Shown here one piece after another: positions 35,940 to 44,726 of a stretch of 50,609 nucleotides of DNA. The notes below the pieces were generated by a model that saw only the letters and a list, made by a program, of their open reading frames with translations, ran no database searches and was not told the DNA's origin. Position 1 is the stretch's first letter. Each line of letters begins with the position of its first letter. This DNA is from Nocardia alni (GTDB taxonomy: Bacteria; Actinomycetota; Actinomycetes; Mycobacteriales; Mycobacteriaceae), in contig NZ_JAGPOX010000066.1 of NCBI RefSeq assembly GCF_019038435.1, positions 1 to 50,609 on the forward strand, in the 5' to 3' direction. The translations under genes and the position numbers were made by a program.

Positions 35940-38900
35940 ATGACCACACAGGGTTTCGTCCGGCTGGCCCGGATCGCGCCGCCCCGTTCGCCGGGCGGTG
36001 AGGTGATCGTCGACGCGCCGCCGGAGATCACCTCACCCATCCCGAGTCCGCTCTGGCAGCGGCTGATGCCGGTGGTGATGCTCGTCGCCATGCTCGGCAT
36101 GGTGGGCATGATGTTCACCATGGGCGGCAAGGCCATGCTGAGCAACCCGCTGACCCTGATGTTCCCGATGATGATGCTGATGTCGATGGTCGGCATGTTC
36201 GCGGGCCGCTCCGGTGGCGGCGGTAAGCGCTCGGCCGAACTCAACGAGGAGCGCAAGGACTACTTCCGCTACCTGGAGCAGCTGCGCAAGGACGTCCGCC
36301 ACACCGGCCGGTCGCAGCGCGAGGCGCTGACCTGGAGTCATCCGCATCCGCGGGACCTGCACTCGCTCATCGGCACCCGGCGCATGTGGGAACGCCGCCC
36401 CAACGATCCCGACTTCGGTCACGTCCGCATCGGCGTCGGCAGCCACCGCATCGCCACCAAGCTCGCCCGGCCCGAAACCGGCCCGCTGGAGGATCTGGAA
36501 CCGGTCGCGACGGTCGCGCTGCGCCGGTTCGTGCGCACCCATTCGGTGGTGCACCGCCTGCCGACCGCGATATCGCTGCGTGCCTTCCCGGCGATCAATA
36601 TCGAGGGCCCCCTCGAGTTCGGCCGTGACCTGGCCCGCGCGATGGTCATGGAGCTGGTCACCTTCCACGGCCCCGATCACCTCGGGGTGGCGATCGTCAC
36701 CTCCGATCCCGACTCGGTGCACTGGGAGTGGGCGAAATGGCTTCCGCACCTGCAACATTCGCGCGACAAGGACGGCATCGGCTCGGCCCGGATGCTGTAC
36801 GAGTCGCTGTCGGAGCTGGAGGACGCACTGTCGGACGACCTGCTCGAACGCGGCCGGTTCCTGCGCAACACGCCGCCCACCGCAGGCCGCATCCATCTGG
36901 TGGTCGTGATCGATGACGGCTACGTCGGCGGTTCCGAGCGCGTCATCAGCGACGCGGGCCTGGATTCGGTGACCGTGCTGGATCTGACCGCGCCGCAAGC
37001 AGGTCTGGCCGTGCGCCGCGGCCTGCAACTGGTCGTCGAGGACGGCGTCATCGGCGCGCGCACGGGCGGCACGGTGGAGAAATTCGCCGGTCCCGACCGG
37101 GTGAGCCTGTTCGAGAGCGCGACCTTCGCCCGGGGCATGTCGCGCTATCGCACCGCCACCGCCAACCAGATCGTCGACCTGGACGCGGACACCGTCACCG
37201 ACCCGGGACTGATGTCCCTGTTGAAGATCCCGGACGCCGCGGCCATCACCCCGGACACCGTATGGCGCCCACGCTCGTCCCGCGAGCGACTGCGGGTGCC
37301 GATCGGCGTCACACCGGACGGCCAACCGGTGGAGATCGATATCAAGGAGTCCGCCGAGAACGGCATGGGGCCGCACGGATTGTGCATCGGCGCAACGGGT
37401 TCGGGTAAATCCGAATTCCTGCGCACCCTCGTGCTGTCGATGGTGACCACACACTCCCCGGACCTACTGAACCTGGTGCTGGTCGACTTCAAGGGCGGCG
37501 CAACGTTTCTCGGGCTCGATCCGCTGCCGCACGTCGCGGCGGTCATCACCAACCTCGAGGAAGAACTCTCGATGGTGGACCGCATGCGCGACGCACTGGC
37601 CGGCGAGATGAACCGCCGCCAGGAATTGCTGCGGGCGGCAGGCAATTTCGCCAACGTCACCGAGTACGAAAAGGCTCGCGCCAACGGCGCCCAGCTCGAT
37701 CCGCTGCCCGCACTGTTCGTCATCGTCGACGAATTCACCGAATTGCTCACGCAGAAGCCGGATTTCGCCGAGCTGTTCGTGATGATCGGGCGGCTGGGCC
37801 GCTCGCTGCGCGTGCATCTGCTGCTGGCCTCGCAACGCCTGGAAGAGAACCGGCTGCGCGGCCTGGACTCGCACCTGTCCTATCGGATCGGCCTGCGCAC
37901 CTTCTCGGCCAGCGAATCTCGGCAGGTCCTGGGCATCACCGATGCCTACCATCTGCCGAGCCAGCCCGGCTCGGCCTATCTGAAAAGCGATTCGGCCGAC
38001 CCGTTGCGCTTCAACGGCAGCTATGTCTCGGGCACGTATGTGCCGCCGATCGCCACCGGGCCACGGGCCGAGGGCGGCCCGGCCGCGGCGGATACGGTGG
38101 ATCTGTTCACCGCCTCGCCGGTGGCGATGCACGAGCCGCCCGAACCGGTCAAGGTCGAGCTGCCGGATTTGAACGAGTTGCTGGCGGAGCAGCCCGGTGT
38201 GGACACGTCCGGCGCCGAACGCAGCGTGCTCCAGGTGGTGGTCGACCGGCTCGTCGGCCACGGCCGCCCCGCGCACGAGGTCTGGCTACCGCCGCTGGAC
38301 ATCTCACCCACCGTGGATATGCTGCTGTCCGAACCGGATTGGCAATCACCCGGAAATCGCCAAGGCGAGTTGCGGATGCCGATCGGCATCGTCGACAAGC
38401 CCTACGAGCAGCGGCGCGACCTGCTCGTCATCGATTTGTCCGGCGCGCAGGGCAACATGGTGGTGGTCGGCGGCCCGCAGTCCGGCAAGTCCACCGCACT
38501 GCGGTCGGTGATCATGGCCGCGGCCGCCACGCACACCCCCGAGCAGGTGCAGTTCTACTGCGTCGACTTCGGCGGCGGCACGCTCGCCGGACTCGGTGAG
38601 CTGCCGCACGTCGGTTCGGCGGCCAGCCGGCTAGAGGGCGATCGAGTACGACGCACCGTCGCCGAACTCGCCACGCTGCTGCGCCGGCGCGAGGCTCGAT
38701 TCCTGCAGCTGGGCATCGAGAATATGCGCGAATTCCGCAGGCGCAAGGCCGACCTCGCGACCAGGTCCGACTCGGAACGGGCCGCCGATCCGCTGTCCGA
38801 GGACCTGTTCGGCGACGTGTTCCTGGTGATCGACGGCTGGGCGGCGTTCCGTGAGGAATTCCCGGGTCCCGAGGCTCAGGTGCTCTCGCTGGCCGCGCGC

Positions 38901-39983
38901 GGACTGTCCTACGGCATCCACATCATGCTCGCGGCCAACCGCTGGGCGGAGATTCGCCCGGTGGTCAGGGACCAGCTCGGCACCCGCATCGAACTGCGGC
39001 TGGGTGATCCGTCGGACTCCGAGATGGACCGTCGCGCGGCGGTCGCCGTCCCGGTCAACCGGCCGGGACGCGGCATGACCCAGGGCAAGCTGCACATGCT
39101 GCTGGCCCTGCCCCGGCTGGACTCCGACACCGACCCGGACACGCTGTCCGACGGCGTGACCGCGGCCAAGGCGAAGCTGGCCGAGTTCTACCCCGGGCGC
39201 CGGGCGCCGGGCGTGCGCATGCTGCCGTTGGAGATACCCCGCGAGCAGGCACTCGCCGCGGCGACCGAGCTGGAGTTGCGACTGGACGCCAGGCACGTGC
39301 TGGTCGGGTTGGGCGAGTCCGAATTGCAGCCGCTGGTACTGGATTTCAACGAGCAGCCGCATCTGCTGGCGTTCGCCGACGTCGGCTGCGGCAAGACCAC
39401 CCTGCTGCGCAATATCGCGATGGGCATCGTGGAGAACTCGCACCCGGACGAGGCGCGCATCATCATGGTCGACTACCGCCGCACCATGCTCGGCGTGGTC
39501 GAGGGCCCCCACCTGGCCGGCTACTCGACCTCCTCGCAAACCTCCATCGGAATGCTCAAGGAGGTCGCCGGCTTCGTCTCCGAGCGCATCCCCGGCGCCG
39601 ACATCACCCCCGCCCAGCTGCGCGAACGCAGCTGGTGGAGCGGCCCGGAGGTCTACGTGATAGTCGACGACTACGACATGGTCGCCTCCAACAACCCCCT
39701 GATCCCCCTGCTCGAACTGATCCCCCAGGCGCGCGACATCGGCCTGCACCTCATCATCGCCCGCCGCTCGGGCGGCATAGCCCGAGCCCTCTACGACAAC
39801 GTCCTGGGCCCCATGAAAGACATGTCCGTAGACATGCTCCTGATGAGCACCCCCAAGGAGGAAGGCATCCTGCTGGGCGACATCCGCCCCGCCAAATACC
39901 CCCCGGGCCGCGGCCTGATGATCTCCCGAACCCGAGACCGCGAACTAATCCAAATCTGCCACCTCCCCCAGGTAGGAGATTGA
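35940..39983 (+). CDS. eccC: Type VII secretion ATPase EccC (fused EccCa-EccCb)
   Basis: A 1347-residue protein. Two transmembrane helices lie near residues 38-85 (Met-rich). Three FtsK/SpoIIIE-type ATPase domains follow, with P-loops GATGSGKSE (from residue 484), GPQSGKST (from 845) and ADVGCGKT (from 1146). Domain 1 has the Walker B-like LVLVDFKGGATF and VIVDEF. The third P-loop starts with Ala in place of Gly, so that site may be weak. In ESX systems domain 1 drives export, and domains 2 and 3 bind substrate signals. The single-chain form differs from the split pair in mycobacterial ESX-1. It is the last gene of the core operon. Confidence 0.95.
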   Translation: MTTQGFVRLARIAPPRSPGGEVIVDAPPEITSPIPSPLWQRLMPVVMLVAMLGMVGMMFTMGGKAMLSNPLTLMFPMMMLMSMVGMFAGRSGGGGKRSAELNEERKDYFRYLEQLRKDVRHTGRSQREALTWSHPHPRDLHSLIGTRRMWERRPNDPDFGHVRIGVGSHRIATKLARPETGPLEDLEPVATVALRRFVRTHSVVHRLPTAISLRAFPAINIEGPLEFGRDLARAMVMELVTFHGPDHLGVAIVTSDPDSVHWEWAKWLPHLQHSRDKDGIGSARMLYESLSELEDALSDDLLERGRFLRNTPPTAGRIHLVVVIDDGYVGGSERVISDAGLDSVTVLDLTAPQAGLAVRRGLQLVVEDGVIGARTGGTVEKFAGPDRVSLFESATFARGMSRYRTATANQIVDLDADTVTDPGLMSLLKIPDAAAITPDTVWRPRSSRERLRVPIGVTPDGQPVEIDIKESAENGMGPHGLCIGATGSGKSEFLRTLVLSMVTTHSPDLLNLVLVDFKGGATFLGLDPLPHVAAVITNLEEELSMVDRMRDALAGEMNRRQELLRAAGNFANVTEYEKARANGAQLDPLPALFVIVDEFTELLTQKPDFAELFVMIGRLGRSLRVHLLLASQRLEENRLRGLDSHLSYRIGLRTFSASESRQVLGITDAYHLPSQPGSAYLKSDSADPLRFNGSYVSGTYVPPIATGPRAEGGPAAADTVDLFTASPVAMHEPPEPVKVELPDLNELLAEQPGVDTSGAERSVLQVVVDRLVGHGRPAHEVWLPPLDISPTVDMLLSEPDWQSPGNRQGELRMPIGIVDKPYEQRRDLLVIDLSGAQGNMVVVGGPQSGKSTALRSVIMAAAATHTPEQVQFYCVDFGGGTLAGLGELPHVGSAASRLEGDRVRRTVAELATLLRRREARFLQLGIENMREFRRRKADLATRSDSERAADPLSEDLFGDVFLVIDGWAAFREEFPGPEAQVLSLAARGLSYGIHIMLAANRWAEIRPVVRDQLGTRIELRLGDPSDSEMDRRAAVAVPVNRPGRGMTQGKLHMLLALPRLDSDTDPDTLSDGVTAAKAKLAEFYPGRRAPGVRMLPLEIPREQALAAATELELRLDARHVLVGLGESELQPLVLDFNEQPHLLAFADVGCGKTTLLRNIAMGIVENSHPDEARIIMVDYRRTMLGVVEGPHLAGYSTSSQTSIGMLKEVAGFVSERIPGADITPAQLRERSWWSGPEVYVIVDDYDMVASNNPLIPLLELIPQARDIGLHLIIARRSGGIARALYDNVLGPMKDMSVDMLLMSTPKEEGILLGDIRPAKYPPGRGLMISRTRDRELIQICHLPQVGD

Positions 39984-39994
39984 GCGATCGCCCT

Positions 39995-40435
39995 CTACAC
40001 CGCGACGAACCCCAACTGCCGAAGCTGCGCGAAAACATCCACAACTCCCCACACCTCGGCAATCCGCCCCTCGACGAACCGAAAGATGAAGATCTCGTTG
40101 TAGGTAACCGAGCGGCCGGTGGGAGCGTGGCCCATGTACTCCCCCAGATTCGTCCCGCTCACCACCTGCCGCGCAACGATCTTGTCCTCGGCCACGATCA
40201 CATCCTCGGCCGCCACATGAATATCCGGATAGGCCCGCAGCAATATCTGCCACACCCGCTCGAACGCCGCCGCCCCGCTCACATCCAGCGGCAACGAGGT
40301 ATGCAACACCGCATCCTCCCACACGATCTCACCGATCGTCTTCGAGATCAGCTCCAGATCACCAGCATTGACAACCTCATGCAGCCGCTCGAACGCAACC
40401 CTGTTGCGCGCCTGCGATTCCTGATTCACTGGCAT
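39995..40435 (-). CDS. SnoaL-like (NTF2-fold) protein
   Basis: A 146-residue protein. I take the ATG at 40435 because AGGAG lies six bases before it; a frame reaching 40555 has an unlikely, unfolded N-terminus. The sequence has the SnoaL-like / ester-cyclase pattern: NRVAFERLHEVVNAGD, a DAVLHTSLP strand, FERVWQILLRAYPDIHVAAEDVIVAEDKIVARQVVSGT, and a closing strand with GRIAEVWGVVDVFA. Proteins of this fold bind small ligands or act as cyclases and isomerases; the substrate is unknown. Its stop lies 11 bp from that of eccC on the other strand, with no hairpin between. Confidence 0.75.
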   Translation of the reverse strand: MPVNQESQARNRVAFERLHEVVNAGDLELISKTIGEIVWEDAVLHTSLPLDVSGAAAFERVWQILLRAYPDIHVAAEDVIVAEDKIVARQVVSGTNLGEYMGHAPTGRSVTYNEIFIFRFVEGRIAEVWGVVDVFAQLRQLGFVAV

Positions 40436-40672
40436 ATCCGACTCCTGGTTTTCATACCTGTAAGACGAATACGGAACCTGAGGTGTGACACAGTCGATGG
40501 ACACCCGTGGCCCGCACTCGTCGTGCTCGCGGTCCTGGTCCGCATTGTCAGCCATCGCCCCGCGACAGTCGGGGGCCCGAGGCGAAGTCTGGGTTCAATG
40601 GTTCGGTCCGGCCAATAGGTATGGCCTGCCGATCAGCCGGCCCTGCGGCAGACTTCGCCCGGTCGCCCAGCG

Positions 40673-42424
40673 CTACGGGCGCATCGCGTAGGCGCCGTCA
40701 TAGGACGCGACCCGGTCCCAGACCCGCTTGAATCGGTCACTGTCGCCGATCGAAGTGCGCAGTGCGGCGATAGCCCAATCCTGTTGTGCCACAGTGGCCG
40801 ACGGCTTCCCCAGCAGCATCGTGGCGTAGGCGTTGAAGTCGCGAATCTGGAAGTCGAAAATCTGGTCGAGTATGTCGCGGTCCAGACCGGTGATCGCGGC
40901 CTGCTCCAGGATCAGCTGACCGTAGACCACCAGGGAGAACAGGTGGCCGATGGTCAGCATGAAGTCGAGATCCTTCTGCTGGGCAGCATCCGGAGCGGCC
41001 GTGGTCAGCAGGGTTCGCAACGCTCGTGCCTGCTCGTAGAAGCGAGCCACGCCGGCGACATCGGTGTGCTTGTCGTAGACCACGGTCCAGTCGGCGAACT
41101 GCACCTTGCCCGCGCCTCGGGCCGGGCCCTGCCGCCAGAAGAACGAGTCGTCGGCAGCTTCCCGGCGAGTGCCGACCTCCGGGTAGTCCTTCGGGTTGAA
41201 CAGGTAGTTGGGCATGAACTTCAAGATCTGGCCCACATTGACGTGCACGGTGCCTTCCAACCGAGGCAGCGTGCCGATGTAACGAGCCACCTGAGCGAAG
41301 TACGTATCCTTCTCGAAACCCTTGGCGGCCAATACATCCAGCAGCAGCGTGATCACGGTCTCCCCCTCGGAGGTCACCTTGGACTTCGTCATCGGGTTGA
41401 ACAACAGGTAGCGCCTGTCCTCGAGGCTCGCGGTGCGGAAGTAGTCGATGGACCGGTCGCTGAACAGCTTCATCGCGGTGATGCGGGCATAGGCATCGAC
41501 GAAATTCGTCCGCACATGCGGGAATTCGGTCACTGGTTTGCCATAGAGAATGCGATTGTCGGCATGCGTGATCGCCTCATAGAACGAGTGCTCGACCATG
41601 CCGATACTGCCATGACACAGATTGAACTTGCCCACATTCACCGTGTTCAATGCCGCGGAGAACGCCTCGGCGCCCGTGGAGAGGATCTCGGCGGCAGTCA
41701 CCGGATAGTCGTGTAGCGCAAAGGTACTGACGTACAGCTGGGCGTGGATAACGTTGTCGATGAGCTCATAGTTGGCGTGGCGGCTGTCGGCGGCGAACCA
41801 CACGTAGCCGTCCGCGCCCTCGATATCCGCGCGACGCGAGAACACCGACACCATGCTGGCGACATTACCGTTACCGATGTAGTACTTGACGCCGTTGGCG
41901 CGGAACAGGATTCCCGCCTCGGCATCGGCGCTGCCCGGCTCAGCCGGGGTCAATACCAGGTCGGTGTTGTAGATATCGGCGCCGTGATCACGCTCGGACA
42001 GACCGAACGCCATCACTTGGCCATCGACGAGATCCGCGGCGGCGCGCTGCTTGGCCGCCTCGTTGTCGCTCTGCCAGATCGGACCCAACCCGAGAATGGT
42101 GACCTGCTCTGCGTACCAGTACGCGAGGCCGTAGAACCCGAAGATCTCCGACAGCGCGGCATTGCGCGCCGCATCCCAGCGCCGGTTCGGATCGCCTCCG
42201 GCATAAGCAGAGGGCGTCAGAAAGGACGCGAACAACCTCTCCTTCTGGACGAAGTCCAGGAAGTCCGAGACCCACACAGCATCCGCATCATCGGCCAGCA
42301 GTCTCTGCTTGCCCCGCGACTCGAACCATTCGATGGTGGCCTTCAGCAGCCGCTGCGTCTCGGCGTCGAAGTGCCGCGGATCGTACGTGCGCGGGTTGAA
42401 CAACAGACCATCGGTGCTCGTCAC
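40673..42424 (-). CDS. Acyl-CoA dehydrogenase / oxidase family protein
   Basis: A 583-residue flavoprotein. The start is put at the GTG at 42424 (product begins TSTDGLLFNPRTYDP), because the frame further up covers the toxin-antitoxin control region. Visible parts: an N-terminal helical domain, a middle domain with MAFGLSERDHGADIYNT and GVKYYIGNGNVASMV, and a C-terminal helical domain with NVGKFNLCHGSIGMVEHSFYEA and RYIGTLPRLEGTVHVN, where the Glu stands in the position of the catalytic base of the family. The length is above the usual 380-400 residues of simple dehydrogenases and nearer to acyl-CoA oxidase or large fatty-acyl dehydrogenases. The SnoaL-like gene downstream may belong to the same unit after a 237-bp gap. 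Substrate unknown. Confidence 0.8.
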   Translation of the reverse strand: MTSTDGLLFNPRTYDPRHFDAETQRLLKATIEWFESRGKQRLLADDADAVWVSDFLDFVQKERLFASFLTPSAYAGGDPNRRWDAARNAALSEIFGFYGLAYWYAEQVTILGLGPIWQSDNEAAKQRAAADLVDGQVMAFGLSERDHGADIYNTDLVLTPAEPGSADAEAGILFRANGVKYYIGNGNVASMVSVFSRRADIEGADGYVWFAADSRHANYELIDNVIHAQLYVSTFALHDYPVTAAEILSTGAEAFSAALNTVNVGKFNLCHGSIGMVEHSFYEAITHADNRILYGKPVTEFPHVRTNFVDAYARITAMKLFSDRSIDYFRTASLEDRRYLLFNPMTKSKVTSEGETVITLLLDVLAAKGFEKDTYFAQVARYIGTLPRLEGTVHVNVGQILKFMPNYLFNPKDYPEVGTRREAADDSFFWRQGPARGAGKVQFADWTVVYDKHTDVAGVARFYEQARALRTLLTTAAPDAAQQKDLDFMLTIGHLFSLVVYGQLILEQAAITGLDRDILDQIFDFQIRDFNAYATMLLGKPSATVAQQDWAIAALRTSIGDSDRFKRVWDRVASYDGAYAMRP

Positions 42425-42496
42425 CAGAACAAACCTACCAGCGAGTAGGCGCCACGATAGCTCAATGCGACATGACCCTGATACGCGAAAGATCGC

Positions 42497-42532
42497 ATAG
42501 CAACACATAGCATAGGTTGCTATCATCGCCCT
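42497..42532 (+). promoter_or_regulatory. Operator and leaderless promoter of the toxin-antitoxin pair
   Basis: An inverted repeat ATAGCAAC (42497-42504) / GTTGCTAT (42516-42523) is separated by 11 bases. A possible -10 box TATCAT (42521-42526) ends six bases before the antitoxin ATG at 42533. Initiation at that A would give a leaderless mRNA; there is no ribosome site. The antitoxin probably binds the palindrome and represses its own operon. Confidence 0.6.
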
Positions 42533-42790
42533 ATGACCAAGACGATCACCCAGGCCGAGTTACGCAATGGCAGCGCAGGCGTCATGGACGGACTCGAAGC
42601 AGGCGACGACTTTGTCATCACCCGCAACGGCCGACCGGTGGGCGAACTGCGGCCCATCGCTCCGAGACGGAGAAGTATCACAACTACCGAGCTCAAGGCA
42701 CGGTTGGCCCGCTTCGCCGCTATGCCGAGCGGCGCGCAAGAGCGAGCAGAGATCGACGAGATGTTCGGCGAGGACCGGCTCGATGATTGA
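42533..42790 (+). CDS. Phd/YefM-family antitoxin
   Basis: An 85-residue protein with the Phd/YefM N-terminal DNA-binding part: TQAELRNGSAGVMDGLEAGDDFVITRNGRPVGELRPI, which is typical of prevent-host-death antitoxins. The C-terminal part (about residues 50-85) is charged and helical and should cover the toxin active site. It overlaps the PIN-toxin gene by 8 bp and is preceded directly by a palindromic operator. Confidence 0.88.
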   Translation: MTKTITQAELRNGSAGVMDGLEAGDDFVITRNGRPVGELRPIAPRRRSITTTELKARLARFAAMPSGAQERAEIDEMFGEDRLDD

Positions 42791-43202
42791 GCCGGTATCG
42801 AGCGGGCGATTTCCGGCCGGGCTGCTGGATACCTGTGTCCTGATTGATCTCGAGGTGATCGACGACGACGCCCTGCCCATCGAGCCGCGGATCTCCACCG
42901 TCACTCTGGCCGAGCTAGGACTGGGTATCGCCCGTGCAAAGACACCGGAGATACTGGCCCTTCGAACGGAGAGAATGCTGGAGCTCGAGCACACCTTCGA
43001 CCCACTCGCCTTCTGCGCCGCCTCCGCCCGGCGATTCACCTCCCTGGCAAAACTGGTCGTAGCCGCAGGACGAAACCCGAAGCCGCGCAAGGCCGATCTG
43101 ATGATCGCTGCCATCGCCTCGGTCAACGATCTACCGCTCTACACCCGCAATCCGGACGACTTCAAGGGCACAGAAAACCTACTGACGATGATCTCGGTCT
43201 GA
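42783..43202 (+). CDS. vapC: VapC-type PIN-domain toxin
   Basis: A 139-residue PIN-domain RNase. The ATG at 42783 overlaps the antitoxin by 8 bp and gives the usual start. The acidic residues of the PIN active site are present: D16 (LLDTCVLID), E44 (TLAELGLG), D105 (KADLMIAA) and a polar N123-P-D-D end (YTRNPDDF). VapC toxins cut tRNA or rRNA when the antitoxin is lost. The pair sits between a metabolic gene on the other strand and the ribosomal operon, and shares a terminator hairpin with the latter. Confidence 0.9.
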   Translation: MIEPVSSGRFPAGLLDTCVLIDLEVIDDDALPIEPRISTVTLAELGLGIARAKTPEILALRTERMLELEHTFDPLAFCAASARRFTSLAKLVVAAGRNPKPRKADLMIAAIASVNDLPLYTRNPDDFKGTENLLTMISV

Positions 43203-43236
43203 GTACTCCCGAGCGAGCTCTTTGCAGGTACAGCGA

Positions 43237-43270
43237 AGCCCGGCACGGTATGCAATAACCGTGCCGGGCT
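43237..43270. terminator. Two-way hairpin between vapC and rpsN
   Basis: A perfect 13-bp stem (43237-43249 with 43258-43270, arm AGCCCGGCACGGT) with an 8-base loop. It stands 34 bp after the vapC stop and 15 bp before the rpsN stop end. It closes the ribosomal transcription unit after rpsN. Confidence 0.85.
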
Positions 43271-43285
43271 CGCCGATAATGCTGC

Positions 43286-43471
43286 TTACCAGCTGGACTT
43301 GTGCACGCCCGGCAGCTCGCCGCGGTGCGCCATCTCACGCAGGCACACGCGGCACAGGCCGAACTTGCGGTACACCGCGTGCGGGCGTCCGCAGCGCTGG
43401 CAGCGGGTGTAGGCGCGAACAGCGAACTTCGGCTTGGCCGCGGCCTTGATCTTCAGAGCTTTCTTAGCCAT
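43286..43471 (-). CDS. rpsN: 30S ribosomal protein S14, zinc type
   Basis: A 61-residue S14 of the short zinc-binding class (rpsZ/rpsN1), with Cys at 24, 27, 40 and 43 as two CxxC pairs. It starts four bases after the rplE stop. S14 binds the head of the small subunit. The conserved end is GVHKSSW. In the standard spc operon rpsH would follow; here a hairpin follows. Confidence 0.97.
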   Translation of the reverse strand: MAKKALKIKAAAKPKFAVRAYTRCQRCGRPHAVYRKFGLCRVCLREMAHRGELPGVHKSSW

Positions 43472-43475
43472 ATGC

Positions 43476-44042
43476 TCAGTTCTCCTTGAACGGGAAGCCG
43501 AGGTGCTTGAGCAAAGCGCGACCCTCGTCGTTGTTGGTCGCGGTGGTCACCACGGTGATGTCCATACCACGCGGGCGGTCGATCTGGTCCACATCGATCT
43601 CGTGGAACATCGACTGCTCGCTCAGGCCGAACGTGTAGTTGCCGTGGCCGTCGAACTGCTTGGGCGACAGACCACGGAAGTCCCGGATACGGGGCAGCGC
43701 GATGGACACCAGACGGTCCAGGAACTCCCACATCCGGTCGCCACGCAGGGTGACCTTCGCACCGATCGGCATGCCCTCACGCAGCTTGAACTGCGCGATG
43801 GACTTGGTGGCCCGACGGATCTGCGGCTTCTGACCGGTGATCAGCGCCAGATCGGCGACCGCGCCGTTGATCAGCTTGGCGTCGCGGGCGGCGTCACCGA
43901 CACCCATGTTCACCACGACCTTGACCACACCGGGGATCTGCATCACGTTGGCGAAGTCGAATTCGGAGTTCAGCGCGTCGCGGATCTCGGCGCGGTAGCG
44001 CTCCTTGAGCCGCGGCTGGATCTTGTTTTCGGTAGTGGTCAT
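43476..44042 (-). CDS. rplE: 50S ribosomal protein L5
   Basis: A 188-residue L5 of normal length, with the family segments NVMQIPGVVKVVVNMGVG, TGQKPQIRRATKSIAQFKLREG and RGMDITVVTTATN-DEGRALL. L5 binds 5S rRNA in the central protuberance. Its ATG overlaps the rplX stop by one base. Confidence 0.98.
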   Translation of the reverse strand: MTTTENKIQPRLKERYRAEIRDALNSEFDFANVMQIPGVVKVVVNMGVGDAARDAKLINGAVADLALITGQKPQIRRATKSIAQFKLREGMPIGAKVTLRGDRMWEFLDRLVSIALPRIRDFRGLSPKQFDGHGNYTFGLSEQSMFHEIDVDQIDRPRGMDITVVTTATNNDEGRALLKHLGFPFKEN

Positions 44043-44356
44043 CAGATGTCCTTCCCGTTGCGACGGGAGATGCGCACCCGCTTGCCGCTCTCATCGGTGC
44101 GGTAGCCCACGCGGGTCGGCTTGCCGTCGGAGTCGACAACCATCACGTTGGACACGTGGATGGGCGCTTCCTGGGTAACGATGCCGCCGGAGCTGGCGCC
44201 GCGCTGGTTCGCGGAGTTCGCGACGTGCTTCTTGATCCGGTTCACGCCCTCGACCAGGACTCGCTCGTCCTGCGGGTAGGCCTGGATGACCTTGCCCTTG
44301 GCGCCCTTGTCCTTACCCGAGACGACGATCACGGTGTCGCCCTTGTGCACCTTCAT
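44042..44356 (-). CDS. rplX: 50S ribosomal protein L24
   Basis: A 104-residue L24 with the KOW motif at the start (KVHKGDTVIVVSGKDKGAKG). It is an assembly-initiating protein of the large subunit. One base separates it from the rplN stop, so translation is coupled. Confidence 0.98.
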   Translation of the reverse strand: MKVHKGDTVIVVSGKDKGAKGKVIQAYPQDERVLVEGVNRIKKHVANSANQRGASSGGIVTQEAPIHVSNVMVVDSDGKPTRVGYRTDESGKRVRISRRNGKDI

Positions 44357-44357
44357 G

Positions 44358-44726
44358 TCAGAGCACCTCCGGGGCCAGCGAGACGATCTTCATGAAACGC
44401 TTGTCGCGCAGCTCACGGCCGACGGGGCCGAAGATACGGGTGCCGCGCGGATCGTTGTCCGGCTTGATCAGCACCGCGGCGTTCTCGTCGAAGCGGATGT
44501 ACGAGCCATCCGGACGACGGCGCTCCTTGGTGGTGCGCACGACGACGGCCTTGACGACCTCGCCCTTCTTGACGTTGCCACCGGGGATGGCATCCTTCAC
44601 GGTGGCGACGATGATGTCGCCGATACCGGCATAGCGACGCGACGAACCACCGAGCACGCGGATGCAGAGAATCTCCTTGGCACCCGTGTTGTCGGCGACG
44701 CGCAGTCGCGACTCCTGCTGAATCAC
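44358..44726 (-). CDS. rplN: 50S ribosomal protein L14
   Basis: A 122-residue L14. The GTG at 44726 has TAGGAGGAG just upstream and gives the conserved start IQQESRLRVADNTGAKE; the frame reaching 44783 is an artefact. It is the first gene of the run rplN-rplX-rplE-rpsN in this window. Confidence 0.98.
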   Translation of the reverse strand: MIQQESRLRVADNTGAKEILCIRVLGGSSRRYAGIGDIIVATVKDAIPGGNVKKGEVVKAVVVRTTKERRRPDGSYIRFDENAAVLIKPDNDPRGTRIFGPVGRELRDKRFMKIVSLAPEVL

